A stretch of DNA of 64,000 nucleotides from Anaerolinea sp. GTDB lineage: Bacteria > Chloroflexota > Dehalococcoidia > Tepidiformales > Tepidiformaceae. Both the position numbers and the translations under genes were made by a program. Every line of letters starts with the position of its first letter. The stretch's first letter is position 1. This document shows, one piece after another, positions 1 through 7,294 of the stretch. Where the stretch lies: NCBI GenBank assembly GCA_013822275.1, contig PNKC01000002.1, forward strand, positions 1 through 64,000. Reading direction: 5' to 3'. The notes beneath the pieces were generated by a model. That model saw only the letters and a program-made list of their open reading frames with translations. It had not been told where the DNA came from and did not search any database.

Positions 1-40
1 GTGTTGCCGGGGGCTTTCGATTCCAGCGCCGGAGAAGGGG

Positions 41-340
41 CTAGAAGATGTTTTTCTGGTGCTCCGTGGGCTGCTGAGCGGCGGGAGGCTGCTGGGCAGG
101 GGGAGGAGGCGTGTACTGCTGCTGCTGAGGCGGGGCGAGCTGCTGTGGCGGCTGCGGCTGCGCCTGGGCCTGCATCGGCGCCTGCTTGGACGGGTCGTCT
201 TCGTCCTTCACGGCCTTGCGGAACTCCTTGATGGAGCTGCCGAGGTCCTTGCCGAGGCCGCTAATCTTCCCCGCGCCGAAGAGCAGGATGACGATCAGGG
301 CGATGATTCCGATTTCCAGCGGGCCCAGTGAACCGAACAT
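41..340 (-). CDS. tatA: Twin-arginine translocase subunit TatA/E
   Basis: 99-residue inner-membrane protein that forms the Tat pore for folded, twin-arginine-tagged substrates. One N-terminal membrane helix (about residues 8-20) is followed by the family hallmark Phe-Gly (F21-G22), an amphipathic helix (about 23-47) and a long Gln/Pro-rich cytoplasmic tail. The start ATG at 340 has an AAAGAGAG ribosome site just upstream; an earlier in-frame start would only add non-conserved residues. TatB/TatC are not in view. A possible client here is the PhnD-like lipoprotein at 61980-62969, whose leader carries SRRRFLGG. Confidence 0.93.
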   Translation of the reverse strand: MFGSLGPLEIGIIALIVILLFGAGKISGLGKDLGSSIKEFRKAVKDEDDPSKQAPMQAQAQPQPPQQLAPPQQQQYTPPPPAQQPPAAQQPTEHQKNIF

Positions 341-488
341 AAACGTCTCTCTTTCGCCCAGCCTGGCCGGGCGGCGTCCCACTCATGGTACAGGATAGAG
401 CGCGGAAGCGAACGCGTCATTTACCGGGTCTGTCCCGGCTCTCGATCGCACTCATCGTGAGCGCCTACGCTCGCTGGCCGGGCAGACG

Positions 489-1268
489 TCACGGCTTCGC
501 CGTGCTGCTCGCAGTTGGCGACGTTGTTGCGGTTGTGGTTGTTGTCGTGCCAGATGTCGTTGGCGAGCCCCCAACCGTCGCCGCTGCCGTTGGCGAGCCC
601 GTACCCGTGGCGGCAGTGGCGGTCCCCGTGGCCGTGCCGGTGGGGGTTCCGCCCGGCGTTGCCGTCCCGGTGGCGGTGCCGGCCCTGGTTGAGGCGCCCG
701 TGGCCGTGGCCGTCGCTGTCCCTGCCGGCGTGGCTGTCCCCGTCGTGGTGGACGTGGTCCCGCCGGTGGCCGTGGCCGTACCCGTACCCGTGCTTGTAAT
801 CGGAGGAGTTGCAGTGCCGCTGGCGGAAGGCGTCGCGGTGCCCGTTGCCGTCCCCGTGGCAGAGGCGGTAACCGCGACCGCGGCGGCCTTCGCGGTGGCC
901 GTGGCCGTCGGCGTGGTTGTCGCGGTTGCGGTCGGCGTAGGCGTCGCAGCGGCCGCCGTGGGGGTGCTCGTTGGGGTTGGGGAAGGCGAAGGGCTGGGCT
1001 GACGCCAATCGCCCGTACCGACAACGCCGTTGCTGGACGACACGGGCGCCGGCCAGGCGCTGGCTCCCGTCAGCTCCATAAGCGCCACCAGCCCCACGCT
1101 TGAGATCCCCAGGGCAAGGACACTCACTCCGGCCGGGGTGAGCGCCTTCCGCAGCAGCAGAGCAGCTGCACGGGCGGCCGGAGCCGCTCCAGCAACGCCG
1201 CGCGCGCGGAGCGCCAGTGCCGCCCCCACGGCCAGCAGAGCGCTGCCGAGAAGTTCGAACCCGTTCAT
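489..1268 (-). CDS. Thr/Ala/Pro-rich membrane-anchored surface protein
   Basis: 259 residues. The first 65 contain two hydrophobic stretches (about 5-22 and 45-65), probably membrane helices; from about residue 90 to the end it is almost pure Thr, Ala, Gly, Pro and Ser in TATAT/TPTPT-like runs, as in extended, often glycosylated, cell-wall spacers. No globular domain is seen. It overlaps the end of the SipW-type peptidase gene by 4 bp, so it belongs to that operon. The repetitive DNA keeps several other frames open; this frame is chosen because it alone has the membrane helices and the operon overlap. Exact function unknown. Confidence 0.72.
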   Translation of the reverse strand: MNGFELLGSALLAVGAALALRARGVAGAAPAARAAALLLRKALTPAGVSVLALGISSVGLVALMELTGASAWPAPVSSSNGVVGTGDWRQPSPSPSPTPTSTPTAAAATPTPTATATTTPTATATAKAAAVAVTASATGTATGTATPSASGTATPPITSTGTGTATATGGTTSTTTGTATPAGTATATATGASTRAGTATGTATPGGTPTGTATGTATAATGTGSPTAAATVGGSPTTSGTTTTTTATTSPTASSTAKP

Positions 1269-1933
1269 CCCTGGCCACCACCCGGCGCCCGTGTCTTGCC
1301 TGTGCGCCTGTAGACCTCGTAGCTCACCCAGGCAACGCCAATCAGACCGGCGAAGAGCAGCAGGGCGCCTTGCAGCGGAAGCTCCGTGGCCCGCCCAATG
1401 CGCGGCACGGTGAACCAGACTTTCCCGTGGACAGCCGCCGCCGCCGCCGGCGCCTGGTCCGCTTCCAGCATGGCGTCGCCCTTCGTGATGTACTCAACGC
1501 GGGTGTCCGTGCGGACCAGTTCGCCTGTCTCAGCGTCGTTGAGGTTGGTGACAAAGCGACGAATGGCAACCACGCGGTGGACGACGGGGACGCGGTCCTT
1601 CCCACTGTCAAACAGGATGATGTCCTGTTCCTTGATGTCGCTGGCGGAAGTGGGCCGGATGATGACGACATCGCCGGGGTCGAGCGTGGGCTTCATGCTG
1701 CCCGTTTGCACCGTCAGGATCTCGTAGCCGAGGAAGCGGGTGGCGACGAAGAGGAGGACCGCCGCGCCCATGGCGAGGCCGAAGAAGATCCCTCCGAGCA
1801 ACGACCCGCCGACCCTGAGGAACCGCATTGCGGGACGGACCGGGACCGTGGAGTGCTCCATGACAGGGATGGCGACCATGGGATTACCCTCGTGTGGTTT
1901 TTGGGTTTCGCTGAGCTGGCTTTCGGCCGTCAT
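1265..1933 (-). CDS. Signal peptidase I, S26B (SipW/archaeal-ER) type
   Basis: 222-residue membrane protease that removes signal peptides at the outer face of the membrane. A helix at about 43-65 precedes the catalytic serine in TGSMKPT (S79); the second conserved block VPVVHRVV puts a histidine (H119) where classical bacterial enzymes have lysine, which marks the Ser-His S26B/SipW class. A second helix lies near the C terminus. The ATG at 1933 overlaps the stop of the preceding gene (ATGA), so the two are translationally coupled. In Bacillus, SipW processes the fibre proteins TasA and TapA; the two small exported proteins next door are the obvious clients. Confidence 0.9.
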   Translation of the reverse strand: MTAESQLSETQKPHEGNPMVAIPVMEHSTVPVRPAMRFLRVGGSLLGGIFFGLAMGAAVLLFVATRFLGYEILTVQTGSMKPTLDPGDVVIIRPTSASDIKEQDIILFDSGKDRVPVVHRVVAIRRFVTNLNDAETGELVRTDTRVEYITKGDAMLEADQAPAAAAAVHGKVWFTVPRIGRATELPLQGALLLFAGLIGVAWVSYEVYRRTGKTRAPGGGQG

Positions 1934-2478
1934 CGCGAGGTGTCCGCGTTGAGCGTCAGTTCGTAGGAGAGCTGCCGGTCCGCGCACGAGTCTGGCGCGT
2001 CGCGGCGGATGCGCATCTCCACCGTGACCATGCCAGTCATTCCAGGCTGGCGGGCAGGGACGAAGCCGGAGACAACCTGAATACGGCCTTCGAAGTCGCT
2101 CGCGAGGCATTCCGGGCCAGCACCAGCGGGGGGCTGGAAGTTCAGGCCGCTGATTGTGACGGCGCCCGAGCGGATGGTCAGGTCAAAGTCCCCGGTGTTG
2201 ACGATGGTGCCGCGGGCGACCGCGCGGAAGCGGCCATCGTTGGGCCCGGCTGTCGCATACTTCAAACAGGACTGCGGCGCATCAAGGGACATCGCTTCCG
2301 CCGCACCGGCCCCGGGCTTCTCGTCCAGGCAGATCCGGTCGAGCGTGACCGTGAACGACTGCTTGCCAACGCGGCTCTTGCCGGTGGCGGAGCCGGCTTC
2401 GCCCCATGCGAAGGCGCTTCCAAGCACATAAGCGAGGGAGAGGGCAAGGAGCATTGAGCCGGCGAAGAGTCTGCGCAT
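1930..2478 (-). CDS. Small exported protein with SipW-type leader (cargo 1)
   Basis: 182 residues. The leader MRRLFAGSMLLALSLAY...FAWGEAGS closely matches that of the neighbour at 2574-3086 (basic start, short hydrophobic core, FAWG, then Gly/Ser). The mature parts also match in order: GPNDG followed by Arg, a beta-rich middle, paired cysteines and a closing SY-x-x-TLNA. The two are therefore paralogues. Coupling to the S26B peptidase suggests a secreted structural protein processed by it, analogous to TasA/camelysin, but no sequence similarity to TasA can be claimed by eye. The start at 2478 is the first codon of the leader. Confidence 0.8.
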   Translation of the reverse strand: MRRLFAGSMLLALSLAYVLGSAFAWGEAGSATGKSRVGKQSFTVTLDRICLDEKPGAGAAEAMSLDAPQSCLKYATAGPNDGRFRAVARGTIVNTGDFDLTIRSGAVTISGLNFQPPAGAGPECLASDFEGRIQVVSGFVPARQPGMTGMVTVEMRIRRDAPDSCADRQLSYELTLNADTSR

Positions 2479-2573
2479 GGTGCGGTCCCGTTAGGGCGAT
2501 GAGGTGAGAAGGACTGGGGCGAGTGGGCCGGCGCATCGGACCGGCCCACTCGTCTGGGTGAAACGGGGGACTG

Positions 2574-3086
2574 CTAGGGCATCGCGACGATGTTCGCGTT
2601 CAGCGTGACCGTGTAGCTGATCTCGTTGCCCATGCAGGCCTCTGGGGCCTCCGGGAGGACCTTGATGTAGACGAGACCCTGGGCCGGGTCGTCATCGACG
2701 TCATCGTAGTTGCCCCCGGGGGTCTGCCCCGGCGGCTTGATGCCGGGGCTGAGGGCGCTGACCATGCCCTGGAAGTGCTCGACGCGGCAGAGGCCATCGT
2801 CGTCCAGTTCCTCTTCGGCGTCGGTAATCAGAACGTTGCCGCTGGTGAGCTGGATGCCAAAATCGGGGCCTGTGTTGTACATCTCCACGTGGCCGACGAG
2901 GCGGTAGACGCCGTCGTTCGGTCCGAGGACGGAGTCGTTGCCTTCGTAGAAGGTCTCCGTGTCGGACTCACCGACCGTGTTACTGCCGTCGCCGGAGCCG
3001 CTGGCGCCCCAGGCGAAGACTCCACCGAGGATGACGGCGCCGGTCAAGCTCATGACCATGGCGCCGCCGAAGATCTTGCGAATCAT
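2574..3086 (-). CDS. Small exported protein with SipW-type leader (cargo 2)
   Basis: 170-residue paralogue of the protein at 1930-2478. Leader MIRKIFGGAMVMSLTGAV...FAWGASGS; the mature chain is acidic with a GPNDG motif, two cysteines (DDGLCRVEH and EACMGNE) and SYTVTLNAN near the end. The ATG at 3086 has a GGAGAA site 7 nt upstream. It is the first gene of the cassette, about 350 nt downstream of a strong promoter, so it should be the most highly expressed member. Probable surface or matrix subunit; an extension of the frame upstream to 3671 is not coding. Confidence 0.8.
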   Translation of the reverse strand: MIRKIFGGAMVMSLTGAVILGGVFAWGASGSGDGSNTVGESDTETFYEGNDSVLGPNDGVYRLVGHVEMYNTGPDFGIQLTSGNVLITDAEEELDDDGLCRVEHFQGMVSALSPGIKPPGQTPGGNYDDVDDDPAQGLVYIKVLPEAPEACMGNEISYTVTLNANIVAMP

Positions 3087-3433
3087 CTGTGGTTCTCCAT
3101 TCGCGCAACACGCGCTATAGCTGGCCGCCGTCCTGAGGGGACAGCGGTAAGGAGGGCAGGCGAGGGCCCGCGTGTGTTGACTGGGGAAGTTGTGAACTTG
3201 AGGACCGATGCTCCCGGAAGTTGACTCCTTTCCGGGTCGCGAGGAGAAGAGGAAGATACGGGTGTTCACCCATATCAAGCCGGGCGTGGCCCGGTTAACA
3301 ATCGCCCAAATAGCCGGTAAGCTAACAGGGCAAGAAGCGCAGCTCTCCTTGCAACCCGGCCGTGGGGCAGTTTGCGCTGCTCCGCGGCCACCTTTCCGCA
3401 GTCTCGTCTCGTCCGCTCCGTGACGTGGGACAC
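3087..3433 (-). ncRNA. Candidate structured leader RNA of the SipW cassette
   Basis: About 345 nt of transcribed leader lies between the promoter at 3434-3461 and the first cassette gene. On the minus strand it can form several stem-loops: CCGGGC/GCCCGG (3285-3300 region), GATATGGGT/ACCCGTATC with a GAAC loop, CCCGGAA/TTCCGGG with an AGGAG-containing loop, and a nested GCCGG/CCGGC plus GCAAG/CTTGC fold nearer the 5' end. No known riboswitch consensus fits; the c-di-GMP class I core was compared and fails. It may be a regulatory leader of an unrecognised class. Confidence 0.4.
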
Positions 3434-3461
3434 AGTGTATGCGCGGTGGACGGCAAGTCAA
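3434..3461 (-). promoter_or_regulatory. Sigma-70 type promoter of the SipW cassette
   Basis: On the minus strand TTGACT (3461-3456), a 16-bp spacer and TACACT (3439-3434) make a near-consensus -35/-10 pair aimed at the secretion cassette. Transcription should start near 3427. Confidence 0.65.
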
Positions 3462-3558
3462 TACTTTGTGAATGCCCCGCGCGCCGCGGCAGCGTGCAAC
3501 TCTGCATAAGAAAAGCGTTAGAGTGAGTCGAGCGCGGCGCCTGCGCCAGGAAACCGGA

Positions 3559-3894
3559 TCAGACGCTGTCCGCGTCGCTCCCCTGGCCGATGCGCTCCAC
3601 GAAGACATCCATGACGCCACCACAGATCTTGTCGTCCCCATCCGTGGGCTGGGTGAGGTCCACGGTGACAATCCGCGGCTTGCCGTCCTCGAAGGCGGTC
3701 ATCGCTTCCTGCCACACTTCCGCTTCGCCGCAGCCGCCGCCGATGGTGCCAAAGAACGTGCCGTCCTGGCGGACAACCATCTTCGCCCCCGTCTTGCGCG
3801 GCGTTGAGCCGCGGGTCCGCGCCACCGTCGCGAGGACGATGGGCTCCCGGCGCTCAAGGGCGCCGGCTATTTCGCGGTAGATCTCGCCTTGCAT
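3559..3894 (-). CDS. XdhC/CoxI N-terminal-domain protein (short)
   Basis: 111 residues matching only the N-terminal domain of XdhC/CoxI proteins, which help insert or sulfurate molybdenum cofactor in xanthine or CO dehydrogenase-type enzymes. The diagnostic stretches are RTRGSTPRKTGAKM and GTIGGGCGEAEV, with the conserved Cys. The usual C-terminal Rossmann domain is missing and no molybdo-enzyme gene is in the window. Stand-alone N-terminal forms do exist in many genomes, so it need not be broken. The start ATG at 3894 is chosen because the extra upstream residues fall in a repeat arm. Confidence 0.78.
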   Translation of the reverse strand: MQGEIYREIAGALERREPIVLATVARTRGSTPRKTGAKMVVRQDGTFFGTIGGGCGEAEVWQEAMTAFEDGKPRIVTVDLTQPTDGDDKICGGVMDVFVERIGQGSDADSV

Positions 3895-3943
3895 CCTGCT
3901 GATCGTTGCAAGTCTGGCGGCGCGTGGCAAGCGGGGGTGGTTT

Positions 3944-3982
3944 GTTGGGGACACGAAGGCGCCAAAGCACAAAGCCGCACGA
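3944..3982. repeat. Half copy of fold-back repeat family A
   Basis: Contains GGGGACACGAAGGCGCCAAA and continues as one arm of the family; the opposite arm is absent. Confidence 0.55.
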
Positions 3983-4018
3983 CGGTTGTTGGGGACGCCG
4001 GTGATGATGCTCTTCGCT

Positions 4019-4048
4019 TTGCCCGGGCGGTAGCCCGGCGGCTATACT
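4019..4048 (+). promoter_or_regulatory. Probable purF promoter
   Basis: TTGCCC at 4019-4024, 18 bp, then TATACT at 4043-4048. The spacer carries a GCCCGGGC...GCCCGGC fold. Transcription would begin near 4055, giving a short leader. Confidence 0.5.
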
Positions 4049-4071
4049 GACAACGTCGATAACGTCACCAT

Positions 4072-5556
4072 GTGGAAGGCGACAGTCGCGTAGTGATTCC
4101 TGATTCCGACAATCCTCGCGAAGCCTGTGGCGTGTTTGGGGTGTACAGCCCCGGAGACGACGTAGCTCGGCTCACGTTCTACGGGCTCTACGCCCTCCAG
4201 CATCGAGGACAGGAAAGCGCCGGGATCGCAACCAGCAATGGCGAATCGTTCAACCTGCGGACGGGCATGGGCCTTGTTTCGCAGGTTTTTGACGAAGAAG
4301 ACCTGGCCTACCTGCGCGGCCACATCGCCATCGGCCACACGCGCTACAGCACTTCCGGCGGGTCGCTCGAGTGCAACGCCCAGCCAATCGTCGTGAAGGA
4401 TCACCAGAACGGCAGCCCCATCGCCCTCGCGCACAACGGCAACCTGACGAACGCGGACATCCTCCGCGACGACCTCGTGGCGCAGGGCATCGTGATGGAA
4501 TCGACCGCCGACTCCGAACTCATTGCCCACCTCCTAGCCCTGGCCCCAGGCACCGTCGAAGAGCGCTTCCACTACGTGATGCGGCGCATAGAAGGGGCTT
4601 ACAGCCTTGTCATCATGACCCCGGATGCACTGTTCGCCGTGCGCGACCCGATGGGAGTGCGGCCGCTCTGCATCGGGCACAACGGCAAGGGTTGGCTGGT
4701 TGCTTCCGAGTCCTGCGCCCTCGAACACCTTGGGGTGAGCATGGAGCGCGAGGTGCGTCCGGGCGAGGTCATCAAGATCGACGCTGCCGGGATGACGAGC
4801 TTCTTCCCCTTTTCACCGGCGGCGAAGCTTGCCTCGTGTACGTTCGAATACATCTACTTCGCCCGGCCCGATAGCCAGATCGGTGGGACGCTCCTTTACG
4901 AAGCACGCGAAGCGATGGGCGCGGCGCTTGCCCGCGAACACCCGATCGATGCGGATATGGTGATCGGCGTTCCCGATTCCGCCACCGCCGCCGCTATCGG
5001 GTACGCGCGCGAAGCCGGCATCCCCTTCCGCGAAGGCCTGGTCAAGAACCGCTACGTGGGCCGCACGTTCATTCAGCCCGACCAGCGCATCAGGGAGGCG
5101 GGCGTGAGCCTGAAGTTCAACGCCCTGGACGCCGTCCTGCGGGGCAAGCGTGTCATCGTCGTCGACGACACCATCGTCCGGGGGACGACCACGCCGCGAG
5201 TTCTGAACCTGATCCGGCAGGCCGGTGCGTCCGAAGTTCACATGCGCGTGACCGCACCGCCGATTGTTTCGCCCTGCTTCTTTGGCGTGGACATGGCTAC
5301 CAAGTCAGAACTCATCGCCGCGAACAAGAGTGTGGACGAGATTCGCCGCCACATCGGCGCCGACTCGCTCGGCTTCCTCAGTCTCGAAGGACTGAACGCC
5401 TCCACCCGCCAGGACCCGGCGACGCTCTGCAACGCCTGCTTCACCGGCAAGTATCCCGTCAACGTACAGATGCAACTGGACAACATGGACGCGGCGCGCA
5501 AGAGGGACCTTGTCCTCGTCGCCGCGGAAAGCCTGAACCGCGCCGGCGGGCCGTAG
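4072..5556 (+). CDS. purF: Amidophosphoribosyltransferase PurF
   Basis: 494 residues; first step of de novo purine synthesis, moving the amide nitrogen of glutamine onto PRPP. The N-terminal Ntn glutaminase domain begins at the catalytic cysteine of REACGVFGVY (C19), followed by LQHRGQESAG. The C-terminal PRPP-binding loop is VIVVDDTIVRGTT. Cysteines in CTFEYIYFARP and ATLCNACFTGKYP match the 4Fe-4S form of the Bacillus-type enzyme, whose propeptide is cleaved before the Cys. The start is a GTG; an alternative GTG at 4093 would leave an 11-residue propeptide, as in Bacillus, and lies downstream of GGAAGG. No other pur genes adjoin. Confidence 0.96.
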   Translation: MEGDSRVVIPDSDNPREACGVFGVYSPGDDVARLTFYGLYALQHRGQESAGIATSNGESFNLRTGMGLVSQVFDEEDLAYLRGHIAIGHTRYSTSGGSLECNAQPIVVKDHQNGSPIALAHNGNLTNADILRDDLVAQGIVMESTADSELIAHLLALAPGTVEERFHYVMRRIEGAYSLVIMTPDALFAVRDPMGVRPLCIGHNGKGWLVASESCALEHLGVSMEREVRPGEVIKIDAAGMTSFFPFSPAAKLASCTFEYIYFARPDSQIGGTLLYEAREAMGAALAREHPIDADMVIGVPDSATAAAIGYAREAGIPFREGLVKNRYVGRTFIQPDQRIREAGVSLKFNALDAVLRGKRVIVVDDTIVRGTTTPRVLNLIRQAGASEVHMRVTAPPIVSPCFFGVDMATKSELIAANKSVDEIRRHIGADSLGFLSLEGLNASTRQDPATLCNACFTGKYPVNVQMQLDNMDAARKRDLVLVAAESLNRAGGP

Positions 5557-5573
5557 GTTCGCGCGCGTTCTTC

Positions 5574-5690
5574 TTGAGGACACGAAGTCTCTAAGGCGCG
5601 AAGTTCCACGAAGCTTGTTTCAGTTACCGCGGGCCACCGTGGCCCTCTTGTTCGTGCCGCTTTGAGCCTTCGCGACTTGGTGTCCCCGAC
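5574..5690. repeat. Fold-back repeat family A, full copy
   Basis: Starts TTGAGGACACGAAGTC and ends ACTTGGTGTCCCC, so the ends are inverted repeats; the centre has its own GGGCCACCGTGGCCC hairpin. It lies between the convergent purF and radical SAM genes, where it could act as a bidirectional terminator. Confidence 0.7.
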
Positions 5691-6628
5691 TAATCCTCTT
5701 CCGTTGTGCCGTGTTTGCGATGCCAGTAGCCGTTGAACACGCCGTAGGCGCCGCAGCGGGTGCAGTCCACGTCGTTGCCGTAACAGCAGAAGGTGCGCTC
5801 GAAGTTGCCGCCTTCGCCCATGTAGAGGGGCAGCATGCGCCGCAGGCCGCAGGTTTCCCCGCGCTCGCCGGTCACTTCCAGGCAGTTTTCCGAAAGCATC
5901 AGTTCGAGCGCGCCGATGTTGGACTTCACGAGCTTCGGGTAGGCCCGCTTCACGGCGATCACGCGGTTCACCACTTCGTCGCGTTCGCGCAGGTCCTGCC
6001 AGGCGAGGTTGCTCTGGTCGTCCTGGGTGGGGACATAGAACGTGAAGGCGACACCGCTGATCGGCCAGTCCTTGACGGTCTCCACGAATTCTTCGATGCC
6101 GGGAGCGTTCTGCTTCGTGACGGTCATCTGGAGCATCACTGTCGTGCCGTCATTGGGGTCCCGTTCAAAGACGGCCTTTTTCACCTTCTGGAAGACGCCC
6201 TGGCCGCGGATGGCGTCGCTCAGCTCCTCGGGGCCGTCGAGCGAGACGGTGACGAGGTGGCCGGGCACGGAGGGGATGCCGTAGGTCCCATTGGTGACGA
6301 TCGACGAGCGCTCAAACAACGGCATCGCCTGAAGGACGAGGTCCTTGCGGATCATCGGTTCGCCGCCCATGAAGAGCATCGACCTGATGTGATGCCGGTC
6401 TCGCAGCGCCTCCAGCTGGTGGAGCATGGTCGCGTCGTCCATCTTGTCTTTGGGTTTGTTCGGGTTATCCGCCCGGAAGACGAAGCAGTGCGTGCAGGAG
6501 AGGTTGCAAACGTTCGTCACGTTGACGAGCGCGCCGTGGTATTCGACGTCGCCAAAGTCAGTGGGTTCACGAAGCTGGACAAGTTCCAAGGCTGCCTCCG
6601 CCGCCCGCGAATGCCGGTACGTTAGCAC
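5690..6628 (-). CDS. Radical SAM / SPASM-domain protein
   Basis: About 312 residues. The CNLSCTHC motif supplies the three cysteines of the SAM-cleaving 4Fe-4S cluster, and MGGEP is the glycine-rich SAM-binding block. The C-terminal part holds further cysteines (ETCGLRR, TFCCYGNDVDCTRCG) in the manner of SPASM auxiliary-cluster enzymes, which modify peptides or mature other proteins. No peptide substrate gene is visible nearby. The frame runs back to a GTG at 6655, but that lies in a repeat arm; the GTG at 6628 is preferred. The substrate cannot be named. Confidence 0.85.
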   Translation of the reverse strand: MLTYRHSRAAEAALELVQLREPTDFGDVEYHGALVNVTNVCNLSCTHCFVFRADNPNKPKDKMDDATMLHQLEALRDRHHIRSMLFMGGEPMIRKDLVLQAMPLFERSSIVTNGTYGIPSVPGHLVTVSLDGPEELSDAIRGQGVFQKVKKAVFERDPNDGTTVMLQMTVTKQNAPGIEEFVETVKDWPISGVAFTFYVPTQDDQSNLAWQDLRERDEVVNRVIAVKRAYPKLVKSNIGALELMLSENCLEVTGERGETCGLRRMLPLYMGEGGNFERTFCCYGNDVDCTRCGAYGVFNGYWHRKHGTTEED

Positions 6629-6640
6629 TTTCGGTCGGGT

Positions 6641-7222
6641 TCTGGTTGAGAACACGAAGGCACCAACGCACGAAGGAGCACAAATTCTGTGGGGCGAGTT
6701 CGCGGTGGGCCTTAGTTGATCACCCGGCGGATTCCCTGGGAAATGGACGCCACGTGGAAGTTCAGCAAGTACCCAAGCCGTCGGTTGGTGAGTCGCAGTT
6801 GGGACAACACCTGCGAAACATGAACCGGAAGTAGTTCCTCCACGACTTTCAGTTCGCAGATGACCAGATCCTCAACGAGGAGATCGAGTCGAAGCGCCTC
6901 ATCGAACGTCATGCCGTCGTAAACGATAGGAGCCTTCACTTGCCGCTGCGTCGTGTTGCCGCGCTTGGATAGTTCGTGGCCCAGGCAAACCTCATAGACG
7001 CTTTCAAGGAGGCCGGGGCCGAGGACGCGATGTACATCGTAGGCGGCCTGCACGATCCCCTTCCCCACCTCCTCCTCCCGCAGCGTTAAGGGTTCATGTC
7101 TCTTCCCTGAATCGCTCTTGGTCATGTGGACGGCTCTCTTGCCCGGAATCTCGTGGGCCCGACGATTCTATACTCAAACCTCGTGCGCTTCGTGCTTTCG
7201 AGTCTTCGTGTTCTCAACCAGA
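6641..7222. mobile_element. GxxExxY gene bounded by 19-bp perfect inverted repeats
   Basis: TCTGGTTGAGAACACGAAG at 6641-6659 is repeated exactly, inverted, at 7204-7222; weaker matching continues about 22 bp further inward on both sides. The arms are the same sequence as the ends of repeat family A. The enclosed 540 bp hold one gene (6712-7125, minus). No target-site duplication and no transposase are visible, so mobility is only inferred. Confidence 0.55.
6712..7125 (-). CDS. GxxExxY family protein (PD-(D/E)XK-like fold)
   Basis: 137 residues. GPGLLESVYE contains the family signature Gly-x-x-Glu-x-x-Tyr, and LRLDLLVEDLVICELKVVE resembles the D...(E)xK core of PD-(D/E)XK nucleases, which fits the usual fold assignment. 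The family often occurs in many paralogous copies and its role is unknown. The gene lies wholly between the two inverted arms of a repeat; a TATAGA -10-like box (7172-7167) just inside the right arm could drive it. The start ATG at 7125 precedes well-conserved charged residues. Confidence 0.85.
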   Translation of the reverse strand: MTKSDSGKRHEPLTLREEEVGKGIVQAAYDVHRVLGPGLLESVYEVCLGHELSKRGNTTQRQVKAPIVYDGMTFDEALRLDLLVEDLVICELKVVEELLPVHVSQVLSQLRLTNRRLGYLLNFHVASISQGIRRVIN

Positions 7223-7294
7223 CGCAGGGACGTGAGGCGACGGGCGGGGAGTGGAGGGGCCATAATGCGGCCACCATCACGACCGGGTATCGCC

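Noticed and set aside
385-1281. Long frames on other strands over the Thr-rich gene
   Set aside because: The repetitive sequence keeps several frames open; only one has membrane helices and the operon overlap.
3250-3430. Cyclic di-GMP class I riboswitch in the SipW-cassette leader
   Set aside because: GGAAAGG and GCGCAAAC fragments recall its core, but the spacing and the terminal GGTTACCG-type receptor are missing.
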